Shown here: one piece after another, positions 41,979 through 50,173 of the stretch
How the letters are laid out: each line of letters starts with the position of its first letter
Position numbering within the stretch: position 1 is the first letter of the stretch
DNA from: Tenacibaculum sp.
GTDB taxonomy: Bacteria > Bacteroidota > Bacteroidia > Flavobacteriales > Flavobacteriaceae
DNA: 64,000 bases
Direction: 5' to 3'
Assembly (NCBI GenBank): GCA_022448525.1
Contig: JAKVCX010000006.1
Location: 124,001 to 188,000 of the forward strand
The notes under the pieces: generated by a model
Databases searched by the model: none
The model's input: the letters and a program-made list of their open reading frames with translations, nothing else
What the model was told of the DNA's origin: nothing
Position numbers and translations under genes: made by a program

Positions 41979-42488
41979 ATGAAAACAACAGCAGTAAGAA
42001 AACAAATGACGATTCATCCTGAAGTTATGGATGTGTTAAATGAGCAAATAGCAATGGAAATGCATGCTTCTGCATCTTATTTAGCAATGGCTTCATGGTG
42101 CGATCAAAGAGAATTATTAAATAGTAAGTCATTCTTCTATAAGCAAGCTGAAGAAGAAAGAGAGCATGCAATGAAAATCTTCGAATTTGTAAACGATGCA
42201 GGTGGAGCCGCAATGTCTCCAGAAGTACATAACGTTAATAATGAATTTGAAAGTCTTAGAGATATTTACGAAAAATCATTAGAACAAGAAATTAACGTTA
42301 CACAATCAATCTATAAGTGTTTTAAAAAAGCACGTAGTGTTGATGATTTTGCATCTGAAGTGTTTTTACAATGGTTCGTAAATGAGCAAGTAGAAGAAGA
42401 AGACACTATGAGAAGTATTTTAGATGTATTTGATTTAATGGAAGGTATGCCACTTAAAATGATTGATGAAAGATTACCAAAAGAGTAA
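41979..42488 (+). CDS. ftnA: Ferritin (non-heme)
   Basis: 169 residues. Four-helix ferritin-like fold with di-iron centre ligands: NEQIAMEMHASASYLAMASW (first Glu), KQAEEEREHAMKIFEF (E and H of ExxH), a Glu in LEQEINVTQSIYKCF, and LQWFVNEQVEEEDTMRSIL (E/Q). C-terminus DLMEGMPLKMIDERLPKE. The heme ligand Met of bacterioferritin is not evident, so ferritin rather than bacterioferritin. Stores iron as a 24-mer. Followed by a strong terminator. Confidence 0.95.
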   Translation: MKTTAVRKQMTIHPEVMDVLNEQIAMEMHASASYLAMASWCDQRELLNSKSFFYKQAEEEREHAMKIFEFVNDAGGAAMSPEVHNVNNEFESLRDIYEKSLEQEINVTQSIYKCFKKARSVDDFASEVFLQWFVNEQVEEEDTMRSILDVFDLMEGMPLKMIDERLPKE

Positions 42489-42509
42489 TTCAAAATCAAA
42501 ACAATATTT

Positions 42510-42543
42510 AAAAGTCCGAAGATAACTCTCCGGACTTTTTTAT
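42510..42543 (+). terminator. Intrinsic terminator of ferritin
   Basis: 9-bp stem AAAAGTCCG/CGGACTTTT (42510-42518, 42531-42539), T-run. Confidence 0.85.
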
Positions 42544-42601
42544 TTCATGAAATGATTCGCCATACTGACTTTTATCAGCTCGAAATCCCCATTCTTTTTA
42601 T

Positions 42602-42609
42602 TATATTTG
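42602..42609 (+). promoter_or_regulatory. Candidate -7 box of hmgA-hppD
   Basis: Exact TATATTTG. It would give an unusually long leader of about 180 bases before hmgA. Confidence 0.5.
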
Positions 42610-42635
42610 TGGAACAAACAACTAAATCGCTAAAA

Positions 42636-42695
42636 ATGTACTGGTTAGGCTTACTAGCGCACTTAAAATTTTTAATCAAGCGAAATCCTGAATGA
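42636..42695 (+). CDS. Putative 19-residue leader ORF upstream of hmgA
   Basis: ATG at 42636, TGA at 42693-42695. Encodes MYWLGLLAHLKFLIKRNPE: hydrophobic N-half and basic end, starting about 23 bases after the predicted transcription start. No Trp/Tyr/Phe codon run that would suggest classical attenuation. Could be chance, a leader peptide or a small membrane-active peptide. Weakly supported. Confidence 0.25.
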   Translation: MYWLGLLAHLKFLIKRNPE

Positions 42696-42794
42696 TAGGT
42701 TAATGTATCAATTTAGCTATTTGAGAATGCTAAAATGAATCAAACTTCTTGATTTGTATTGCATTAATTCATTAACAAATAAAACCACTGGCTT

Positions 42795-43955
42795 ATGCCT
42801 TTTTATCATAAATTAGGAAATATTCCACCAAAGCGTCATACGCAATTCCGTAAAAAAGATGGAAGCTTGTACTATGAGCAATTGTTTGGTACTATAGGTT
42901 TCGACGGAATGTCATCAAATTTATATCACGAACAAAGACCAACTCAAGTAAAAGAAATTAGAAAGCAATATTCGGTAGCTCCAAAAATTGCTAAGAAAAA
43001 CAATATTCAATCGTATCGATTTAGAGGATTTCAAGTTCCTCAAGTAGAGGATTATTTGGATAGTCGAAAGATTGTTTTAACCAATTCTGATTGTAACATA
43101 ATTTTATCTGCACCAAAATCTTCAACAAAAGATTATTTCTATAAAAACACAGATGCAGATGAAGTAATTTTTGTGCACAGAGGAACAGGTAAGCTAAGAA
43201 CTCATATGGGAAATTTGGATTTCAAATATGGAGATTACTTAGTAATTCCTCGAGGTATGATTTACAAATTAGATTTTGACACAGAAGACAATCGTTTATT
43301 CATTGTTGAATCTTATCGCCCAGTTTACACACCTAAAAGATATCGCAACTGGTTCGGGCAGTTATTAGAACACGCTCCATTTTGTGAAAGAGATATTCGT
43401 CAACCTTATGAGTTAGAAACATATAATGAAAAGGGAGACTTTTTAATCAAAATCAAAAAGCAAGACGAAATAATAGAAATGGTGTATGCAACTCATCCTT
43501 TTGATGTTGTAGGTTATGATGGATTTAATTATCCATATGCATTTTCAATTCACGATTTTGAACCAATAACAGGAAGAGTTCACCAACCACCACCAGTGCA
43601 TCAAACATTTGAAACAGATGCCTTTGTAATCTGTAGTTTTGTGCCAAGGTTGTATGATTATCATCCACAAGCAATTCCTGCTCCTTATAACCATAGTAAT
43701 ATTGATTCTGATGAAGTTCTATATTATGTTGATGGAGATTTTATGAGTAGGAATGATATTGATGCAGGACATATTTCGCTTCATCCTGCCGGAATTCCTC
43801 ATGGTCCACATCCTGGAGCAACAGAGAGAAGTATTGGTCAAACAGTAACAGAAGAGTTGGCTGTAATGGTAGATACATTTAAGCCTTTAATGGTTACAGA
43901 AGAAGCGATGAAAATAGCCGATGAAAAGTATTTTCAATCTTGGTTAGAAGAATAA
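42795..43955 (+). CDS. hmgA: Homogentisate 1,2-dioxygenase
   Basis: 386 residues. Cleaves the aromatic ring of homogentisate to maleylacetoacetate in Tyr/Phe catabolism. Cupin fold; start MPFYHKLGNIPPKRHTQFRK is typical. Iron ligands are placed as in the family: His and Glu in VHQPPPVHQTFETDAFVIC and His in HPAGIPHGPHPGATE. EVIFVHRGTGKLRTHMGNLDFKYGDYLVIPRG is the cupin core. Shorter than the human enzyme (445), normal for Bacteroidota. 18 bases before hppD, so one operon. Confidence 0.95.
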   Translation: MPFYHKLGNIPPKRHTQFRKKDGSLYYEQLFGTIGFDGMSSNLYHEQRPTQVKEIRKQYSVAPKIAKKNNIQSYRFRGFQVPQVEDYLDSRKIVLTNSDCNIILSAPKSSTKDYFYKNTDADEVIFVHRGTGKLRTHMGNLDFKYGDYLVIPRGMIYKLDFDTEDNRLFIVESYRPVYTPKRYRNWFGQLLEHAPFCERDIRQPYELETYNEKGDFLIKIKKQDEIIEMVYATHPFDVVGYDGFNYPYAFSIHDFEPITGRVHQPPPVHQTFETDAFVICSFVPRLYDYHPQAIPAPYNHSNIDSDEVLYYVDGDFMSRNDIDAGHISLHPAGIPHGPHPGATERSIGQTVTEELAVMVDTFKPLMVTEEAMKIADEKYFQSWLEE

Positions 43956-43973
43956 TTTAAATTTAGAAAAGAC

Positions 43974-45134
43974 ATGTCAAAAGATATAAAATCAGTAAAC
44001 TACGGTTTAGAAAAAATATTCGAAGGAGCTCAAGATTTCCTTCCACTTTTAGGAACAGATTACGTTGAGTTTTACGTAGGAAATGCAAAACAAGCTGCAC
44101 ACTTCTATAAAACAGCTTTTGGGTTTCAATCATTAGCATATAGAGGATTAGAAACAGGTTCAAAAGACGAAGTAAGCTACGTATTAGTACAAGACAAAAT
44201 TCGTTTAGTTTTAACAACTCCATTAAATAGTAAATCACCAATTAATGATCATATTGTTAAACATGGAGATGGTGTAAAAGTGGTTGCACTTTGGGTTGAA
44301 GATGCTCGTTCTGCTTGGGAAGAAACTACAAAACGAGGAGCAAAATCATATATGGAACCAACTGTAATGACTGATGAAGATGGAGAAGTTGTTCGTTCTG
44401 GAATTTATACATACGGAGAAACAGTTCATATGTTTGTAGAGCGTAAAAACTACAAAGGAACATTTATGCCAGGTTTCATGGATTGGAAATCTGATTATAA
44501 TCCACCATCAGCTGGTTTAAAGTATATCGACCACATGGTAGGAAATGTTGGTTGGGGGCAAATGAACAAATGGGTAAAATGGTACGAAGAAGTGATGGGA
44601 TTCGAGAACTTCTTATCATTTGACGACAAACAAATCCATACAGAATACTCTGCATTAATGAGTAAAGTAATGAGTAATGGAAATGGACGTGTAAAATTCC
44701 CTATTAACGAACCAGCAAAAGCTGCAAAGAGATCTCAAATTGAAGAGTATTTAGATTTTTATGAAGGTGAAGGAGTTCAGCATATTGCAGTTGCCACTGA
44801 TGATATTATTAAAACGGTATCGCAATTAAGAGCAAATGGTGTAGAGTTTTTGCCTCCACCACCGCAATCATATTATGATATGATTCCTGAACGTTTAGGA
44901 GATCATATGGAAATCATGAAAGAAGATTTATCTAAACTTCAAGAATTATCAATTTTAGTTGATGCTGACGAAGAAGGTTATTTATTACAAATTTTCACCA
45001 AACCAGTTGAAGACCGACCAACATTATTCTTTGAAATTATTCAGAGAATGGGAGCTAGAGGATTTGGAGCAGGAAATTTCAAGGCCTTATTTGAGTCAAT
45101 TGAAAGAGAACAACAGAGAAGAGGGACTTTATAA
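43974..45134 (+). CDS. hppD: 4-hydroxyphenylpyruvate dioxygenase
   Basis: 386 residues. Converts 4-HPP to homogentisate, the substrate of the adjacent hmgA product. Two vicinal-oxygen-chelate repeats. Iron ligands: His in YIDHMVGNVGWG, His in VQHIAVATDDI, Glu in LFFEIIQRMG. The C-terminal helix with GARGFGAGNFKALFESIEREQ is the active-site lid motif. Full length. The operon ends in a long hairpin terminator that abuts the tryptophan dioxygenase start. Confidence 0.97.
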   Translation: MSKDIKSVNYGLEKIFEGAQDFLPLLGTDYVEFYVGNAKQAAHFYKTAFGFQSLAYRGLETGSKDEVSYVLVQDKIRLVLTTPLNSKSPINDHIVKHGDGVKVVALWVEDARSAWEETTKRGAKSYMEPTVMTDEDGEVVRSGIYTYGETVHMFVERKNYKGTFMPGFMDWKSDYNPPSAGLKYIDHMVGNVGWGQMNKWVKWYEEVMGFENFLSFDDKQIHTEYSALMSKVMSNGNGRVKFPINEPAKAAKRSQIEEYLDFYEGEGVQHIAVATDDIIKTVSQLRANGVEFLPPPPQSYYDMIPERLGDHMEIMKEDLSKLQELSILVDADEEGYLLQIFTKPVEDRPTLFFEIIQRMGARGFGAGNFKALFESIEREQQRRGTL

Positions 45135-45157
45135 ATATATATTATTGAAGTATCTTT

Positions 45158-45195
45158 AGAACCAAGAAAGAGAATCACTTTCTTGGTTCTTTTTA
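45158..45195 (+). terminator. Intrinsic terminator of hmgA-hppD abutting kynA
   Basis: 13-bp perfect stem AGAACCAAGAAAG/CTTTCTTGGTTCT, seven-base loop, T5. The T-run ends two bases before the first possible kynA ATG. Confidence 0.85.
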
Positions 45196-45196
45196 T

Positions 45197-46129
45197 ATGA
45201 ACTATAGTAACATGAGTAGAGAAGAATTATTAAAAGCTATAGAAGAAAAGTATGACAAACTGGGAGTTCCAGTAGAAGCCATGCTTGAAGGTTTATTATG
45301 GAGTAAACCAATTACGTATTGGGACTATATCCAAACCGACGCTTTATTAGGATTGCAAATTCCAAGGACAACGGAACCTGATGAAATGGTATTTATCATG
45401 TATCATCAAGTAAATGAATTATTGTTCAAAATGATTCTTTGGGAAATTGATCAAGTTGCGAAAAGTGTAGAAATTTCTGCAGAGAAATTCTCGAAGCATT
45501 TAATGAGAATTAGTCGCTATTTTGATGTATTATGTAGTTCTTTTGAAGTGATGGGAGAAGGAATGGATGTGGAGCAATATTTAAAATTTAGAAACACATT
45601 AACTCCAGCTAGTGGTTTTCAAAGTGCCCAGTATCGTAAAATTGAATTCGCTTCTACAGAATTAATAAACTTAATTGATGCTCGTTTTAGAGATACTATA
45701 GATCGTAATTCTTCATTTAAAAATGCGTATGATCATTTGTATTGGCAAGCTGCTGGGAAAAACTATACGACAGGACAAAAAACAACGTTGCTAAAGTTAT
45801 TCGAGAAAAAATACATGGGTGAGTTCATCGAGTTTATGGAAGATTATAATGATATTAATCTTTCTAAAAAATTCATGCAACTTCCAAAAGATATCCAGGA
45901 AGACGAGGTTCTAATAAAAGCCATGCGTCATTACGATTATACCGTAAATGTAAAATGGGTTATGGCTCATTACAATGCAGCTGGAAAGTATTTAGGAGGG
46001 AGTAATAAAGATTTGGAAGCTACAGGAGGTAGTAGTTGGCGTAAATATTTACATCCTAAATATCAAAAACGAGTTTTCTTTCCATACCTATGGAGTCAAG
46101 AAGAGCTAGAAAACTGGGGGACATTTTAA
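45197..46129 (+). CDS. kynA: Tryptophan 2,3-dioxygenase
   Basis: 310 residues. Heme enzyme opening the indole ring of Trp to N-formylkynurenine. FIMYHQVNELLFKMILWEI has the substrate-side His and Phe; LTPASGFQSAQYRKIEF (TPASGxQSxQYR signature) binds Trp; the proximal His is in VNVKWVMAHYNAAG-like helix/GSSWRKYL region. Slightly longer than the Xanthomonas enzyme. Two possible starts: ATG at 45197, which lies right after a terminator, or Met6 at 45212 (MSREELLKAIEEKY). The longer form is listed. Follows the Tyr catabolic genes. Confidence 0.93.
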   Translation: MNYSNMSREELLKAIEEKYDKLGVPVEAMLEGLLWSKPITYWDYIQTDALLGLQIPRTTEPDEMVFIMYHQVNELLFKMILWEIDQVAKSVEISAEKFSKHLMRISRYFDVLCSSFEVMGEGMDVEQYLKFRNTLTPASGFQSAQYRKIEFASTELINLIDARFRDTIDRNSSFKNAYDHLYWQAAGKNYTTGQKTTLLKLFEKKYMGEFIEFMEDYNDINLSKKFMQLPKDIQEDEVLIKAMRHYDYTVNVKWVMAHYNAAGKYLGGSNKDLEATGGSSWRKYLHPKYQKRVFFPYLWSQEELENWGTF

Positions 46130-46183
46130 AGTTATATAATTGCTAATTCCTTTTTTGGAATAATAATTGTCATAGTTTTTTCA

Positions 46184-46191
46184 TAAGTTTG
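46184..46191 (+). promoter_or_regulatory. -7 box five bases before the DUF3108 gene ATG
   Basis: TAAGTTTG, then AAATT, then ATG. Predicts a one- or two-base leader. Confidence 0.45.
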
Positions 46192-46196
46192 AAATT

Positions 46197-46973
46197 ATGA
46201 AGAAAAAAATAGTCCTTTTATTACTAGTTAGCATTTCATTATCAGCTTTATCGCAAGAAACAATTCCTGCATTTCAAAATGGTGAATGGCTTCGTTATCG
46301 CATGAGTTACAGTGGTTTTTTAAAAGCAGGTGAGGCTACTTTAGAGTTGAAAGAAGAAACATTTCAAGGTAAAAAAGTATTACACGCAATCGGTAAAGGG
46401 AAAACTTCTAGTGTAGTTGGTTGGTTCTTCAAAGTAAGAGATACTTATGAAAGCTATTTCGATCCAAATGATGTAAAACCATATCATTTTGTTCGTGATA
46501 TTGATGAAGGTGGCTATAAAAAGAAGAAGAATATTACTTTCGATCATGAAAAAAACACCGCTCACGTAAAAGATCTTTTAAAGAAAAAAGATACTGTAAT
46601 TTCTGTTACAGGTCCGCAAGACATGATTTCTACCTTTTATTTTCTTAGAAGTTATAATACAAAGAATATGAAAAAAGGAGATGAAATTTATGTAGATATG
46701 TTCTTTGATGAAAAACAATATCCTTTTAAATTACTATTCTTAGGTTACGAAACCCTAAGCACAAAGTTTGGTAAAGTAAGAACTCAAATGTTCAGACCGT
46801 TGGTTCAAGCAGGAAGAGTTTTTAAAGCCAAAGAAAGTGTAACCGTTTGGATTACTGCCGATGATAATAAAGTTCCAGTAAAAATGAGCGCTTCTTTAGC
46901 TGTTGGCTCATTAAGAGCTGAACTTGATGCTTTTAAAGGTTTAGCAAATCCTTTCGAAATCGTTGTAGAATAA
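46197..46973 (+). CDS. DUF3108-domain exported protein
   Basis: 258 residues. Signal peptide MKKKIVLLLLVSISLSALSQ. Mature part: FQNGEWLRYRMSYSGFLKAGEATLEL (the GExLxYxxxYxxxxAG hallmark of DUF3108), KGKTSSVVGWFFKVRDTYESYFD, then VTGPQDMISTFYFLR, and KVPVKMSASLAVGSLRAELDAF. Predicted periplasmic beta-rich protein. Function not established; the gene precedes an M23 lipoprotein and pgi, as often seen in flavobacteria. Confidence 0.85.
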   Translation: MKKKIVLLLLVSISLSALSQETIPAFQNGEWLRYRMSYSGFLKAGEATLELKEETFQGKKVLHAIGKGKTSSVVGWFFKVRDTYESYFDPNDVKPYHFVRDIDEGGYKKKKNITFDHEKNTAHVKDLLKKKDTVISVTGPQDMISTFYFLRSYNTKNMKKGDEIYVDMFFDEKQYPFKLLFLGYETLSTKFGKVRTQMFRPLVQAGRVFKAKESVTVWITADDNKVPVKMSASLAVGSLRAELDAFKGLANPFEIVVE

Positions 46974-47020
46974 AAATCGTTACAGTTTGTTAAAGTCTTA
47001 ACAGAAATTGCTTTAATTTG

Positions 47021-47028
47021 TACTTTTG
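47021..47028 (+). promoter_or_regulatory. -7 box of the M23 lipoprotein-pgi unit
   Basis: TACTTTTG, 29 bases before the TTG start at 47057. No -33 TTG at ideal spacing. Confidence 0.5.
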
Positions 47029-47056
47029 TGGTTGGTTCAAATTAAAACGCAATTCG

Positions 47057-48379
47057 TTGAAAACTACTCATTACGCTACTATATTAATTATTTGTTTATC
47101 AATTTTTTATTCTTGTAAAGAGGATAAGGTGGAAGAAACACCTAAAGAAGTTGTGGTTGAAGTAAAACCGAAACCAGTAATTAAATATGGATTTAACTTC
47201 GATAAGTATAAAGTAATCAACGATACTATTAAAAGTGGAGAGAGCTTCGGAATAATTTTAGATAGACATCATGTTTTTTATCCAAAAATTAATGAAATCA
47301 GTACTACAATTAAAGATACATTTGATGTAAGAAAAGTAAGAGCAGGAAAACCATATACAATCTTAGCTTCTAAAGATACTTTAGAGAAAGCTCAAATTTT
47401 CATTTATAAACACAATCGAATTGAATCAACTGTAATCAATTTTAAAGATTCAATCATATCAGCATATAAATATAAGAAGCCGGTAAAAATTATTGAAAGA
47501 GAAATTGCAGGTAGAGTAATTGATAATTTTTCAAACGCAATCGATACTCTAGGTTATGGACCAACGTTAGCTTATGAGGTTGCAGATATTTATTCTTGGA
47601 CTGTTGATTTTTACAGACTGCAGAAAGACGATACCTTCAAATTGATTTTTGAACAAAAGTTTATTGAAGATTCCATTCCTGTTGGATATGGGAAAATAAA
47701 AGCAGCGGTTTTTAATCACAAGGGAAAAGAATTATATGCTTACCATTATTTAGCAGATTCAATTAAAGGGATTCCTGAATATTATGATGATGAAGCTGGT
47801 TTACTAAGGAGACAATTTTTAAAATCACCAATAAAATTTCAATACCGAATTTCTTCCCGATATAATTTAAGAAGGAGAATAAAGTTATATGGTAATCGTG
47901 TTCGTCCTCATAAAGGAACTGATTTTGCTGCGCCGTATGGTACACCAATTATGAGTACAGCTAGTGGAACTGTTGTAGAGTCTGCAAGACGAGGAGGAAA
48001 CGGAAATTATGTAAAAGTAAGACACAATGGAACCTATTCTACTCAATATTTACATATGAAGAGAAGAAAAGTTCGGGTTGGTGATTTTGTTCAACAGGGT
48101 GATGTTATTGGTTGGGTTGGAATGACAGGAAATACAAGTGGACCACATGTTTGTTACCGATTCTGGAAAAACGGAAGACAAGTAGATCCGTTTAGAGAGA
48201 AGTTACCAACCGCAAAACCAATGCTAGATAGCTTACGCCCAAAATACTATGAATTTATAGCTCCATTGAAGAAACAATTAGATAGTATTCCTTATCCTGA
48301 AGTAGAAGCTGTATTGGAAGAAATTAAAAAGGAGAACGAAACTAAAGAAGAAACAGAAGAAATAATTGCGAAACCGTAA
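47057..48379 (+). CDS. M23-family peptidoglycan metallopeptidase lipoprotein
   Basis: 440 residues from the TTG at 47057; the longer frame back to 47018 would run through the -7 box. Lipoprotein signal with lipobox ending IFYSC, so membrane anchored. An N-terminal LysM/OapA-like region is followed by the LytM domain (about 295-400): [14 protein letters not shown] (H and D zinc ligands in HxxxD), [11 protein letters not shown], and TQYLHM plus [13 protein letters not shown] with the HxH-type ligands. All catalytic positions are present, so an active endopeptidase or DipM-like hydrolase is likely. A Glu/Lys-rich tail ends the protein. Five bases before pgi. Confidence 0.88.
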   Translation: MKTTHYATILIICLSIFYSCKEDKVEETPKEVVVEVKPKPVIKYGFNFDKYKVINDTIKSGESFGIILDRHHVFYPKINEISTTIKDTFDVRKVRAGKPYTILASKDTLEKAQIFIYKHNRIESTVINFKDSIISAYKYKKPVKIIEREIAGRVIDNFSNAIDTLGYGPTLAYEVADIYSWTVDFYRLQKDDTFKLIFEQKFIEDSIPVGYGKIKAAVFNHKGKELYAYHYLADSIKGIPEYYDDEAGLLRRQFLKSPIKFQYRISSRYNLRRRIKLYGNRVRPHKGTDFAAPYGTPIMSTASGTVVESARRGGNGNYVKVRHNGTYSTQYLHMKRRKVRVGDFVQQGDVIGWVGMTGNTSGPHVCYRFWKNGRQVDPFREKLPTAKPMLDSLRPKYYEFIAPLKKQLDSIPYPEVEAVLEEIKKENETKEETEEIIAKP

Positions 48380-48384
48380 TAACT

Positions 48385-49950
48385 ATGACTCTTAAAAACA
48401 TTAACCCAACGCAAACGGAAGCTTGGAAAAAATTAACTCAACATTTTGAAGAAACTAAAGATTTAACCTTAACGGAACTTTTTAGTAATGCTTCTAGAAA
48501 AGAGATGTTTACAATTTCTCAGAATGATCTAGAATTAGATTATTCTAAGAATAAGATTACTTCTGAAACTATGGAATTGTTAAATGAATTAGCTAATGAA
48601 GTTGAGTTAGGTGATGCAATTGAAAAGTATTTTTCTGGAGTAAAAATTAATGCTACCGAAGGTAGAGCGGTTTTACACACAGCTTTAAGAAGTAATTCGG
48701 AAGAGGAAGTAATTGTAGACGGAAAAGATATAAAACCCAAGATTCAGACGGCACTTCGAAAAATTCGAGCGTTTAGTAATAAAGTAATTTCCGGAAAATG
48801 GAAAGGTTACACTGGGAAGTCAATTACAGATGTCGTAAATATTGGAATCGGTGGATCAGATCTTGGTCCAGATATGGTGGTTGAATCATTAAAATATTAT
48901 AGGAATAAATTAAATGTACATTTTGTTTCAAATGTAGATGGTGATCATGTTTCTGAAGTAATAAAAGATTTAAATCCTGAAACAACATTATTTGTGATTG
49001 TTTCAAAAACATTCACAACACAAGAAACGATTAGCAACGCAAATACAATCAAAGACTGGTTTTTAAGATCGGGTTCTATTTTTGACGTTGCAAAGCACTT
49101 CGTTGCAGTATCAACAAATTTAAATGCTGTTTACGATTTTGGGATTGATAAGAACAATGTGTTCCCTATGTGGGATTGGGTTGGTGGACGTTTTTCTTTG
49201 TGGTCAGCTGTAGGGTTGTCAATTAGTTTAGCGGTTGGTTTTGATAATTTCCGTGAACTATTAGATGGTGCAGAAGAGATGGACTTGCATTTCAGAAATA
49301 CTGAATTTAATGAGAATATCCCTGTTGTACTAGCATTATTAAGTGTTTGGTATAATAATTTTTACAATGCTGAAACTGAAGCGATATTACCTTATACTCA
49401 ATATTTATCAAAATTACCAGATTACTTGCAGCAAGCAGTTATGGAAAGTAATGGAAAAGGTGTAGATAGAAATGGTGATGTTGTAAATTATCAAACAGGA
49501 ACAATTGTTTGGGGAAGTACTGGAACAAATATGCAACATGCATTTATGCAACTTGTACATCAAGGAACGAAATTAATACCAGCTGATTTTATCGGTTATA
49601 AAGAATCTTTACATGGATTAACAAGTCATCATGAAAAATTGATGGCTAATTATAATGCTCAAACGGAAGCACTAGCTTTCGGTAAATCTGCAGAAGAGGT
49701 TCACTTAGAATTAAAAACGGCAGGAGATTTCGACAAGATCAATCAGCTACTGCCTTATAAAGTATTTAAAGGAAACAGACCAAGTAACGCTATTCTTTTT
49801 GATAAACTAACACCAAAATCTTTAGGAAAGTTGATTGGAATGTACGAGCACAAAATATTTGTACAAGGTATTATATGGAATATTTACTCATATGATCAGT
49901 TTGGAGTAGAATTAGGAAAAGAATTAGCAAAGAAAATTCTTGCTTCTTAA
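48385..49950 (+). CDS. pgi: Glucose-6-phosphate isomerase
   Basis: 521 residues, somewhat shorter than E. coli (549) but complete. SIS-domain signatures: [26 protein letters not shown] (phosphate loop), and [16 protein letters not shown]. Catalytic Glu in [11 protein letters not shown], His in [20 protein letters not shown] region, Lys near [11 protein letters not shown]. Glycolysis, fructose-6-P interconversion. Co-transcribed with the M23 lipoprotein and followed by a strong terminator. Confidence 0.97.
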   Translation: MTLKNINPTQTEAWKKLTQHFEETKDLTLTELFSNASRKEMFTISQNDLELDYSKNKITSETMELLNELANEVELGDAIEKYFSGVKINATEGRAVLHTALRSNSEEEVIVDGKDIKPKIQTALRKIRAFSNKVISGKWKGYTGKSITDVVNIGIGGSDLGPDMVVESLKYYRNKLNVHFVSNVDGDHVSEVIKDLNPETTLFVIVSKTFTTQETISNANTIKDWFLRSGSIFDVAKHFVAVSTNLNAVYDFGIDKNNVFPMWDWVGGRFSLWSAVGLSISLAVGFDNFRELLDGAEEMDLHFRNTEFNENIPVVLALLSVWYNNFYNAETEAILPYTQYLSKLPDYLQQAVMESNGKGVDRNGDVVNYQTGTIVWGSTGTNMQHAFMQLVHQGTKLIPADFIGYKESLHGLTSHHEKLMANYNAQTEALAFGKSAEEVHLELKTAGDFDKINQLLPYKVFKGNRPSNAILFDKLTPKSLGKLIGMYEHKIFVQGIIWNIYSYDQFGVELGKELAKKILAS

Positions 49951-49995
49951 AAAAATCTTAAGAAAATACTAAAGGGTTTTACCCTGTTAATTATG

Positions 49996-50024
49996 AATCG
50001 CCATCTTCTGATGGCGATTTTTTG
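49996..50024 (+). terminator. Intrinsic terminator of pgi
   Basis: 10-bp perfect stem AATCGCCATC/GATGGCGATT, TTCT loop, T-run. A smaller AGGGT/ACCCT hairpin precedes it. Confidence 0.9.
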
Positions 50025-50173
50025 TTAAAAAATAAGTATCTTCCTTAAAATTTTGTCATTATTTTAGGATTCTCGGAACTCTTAAAAAACTATTAAACTT
50101 AACATTTAGTTAACGTTTCTGATTCTGAAATGACGGAATTTTGCTTGGTTTTTAATAACAATATAATAGGACA

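Larger units (their letters stand above)
42489..42794. other. Long intergenic region between ferritin and hmgA
   Basis: 306 bases: ferritin terminator (42510-42543), a TATATTTG box (42602-42609), a 19-codon ORF (42636-42695) and about 100 bases of AT-rich leader without further structure that I could see. There is no room for another conventional gene. Confidence 0.6.

Noticed and set aside
42636..42695. Classical aromatic-amino-acid attenuation peptide.
   Set aside because: The ORF has no consecutive Tyr, Phe or Trp codons and no terminator hairpin follows it; kept only as a weak leader ORF.
46147..46162. Hairpin ATTCC-TTTTTT-GGAAT after kynA as terminator.
   Set aside because: Five-pair stem with the T-run in the loop instead of after the stem.
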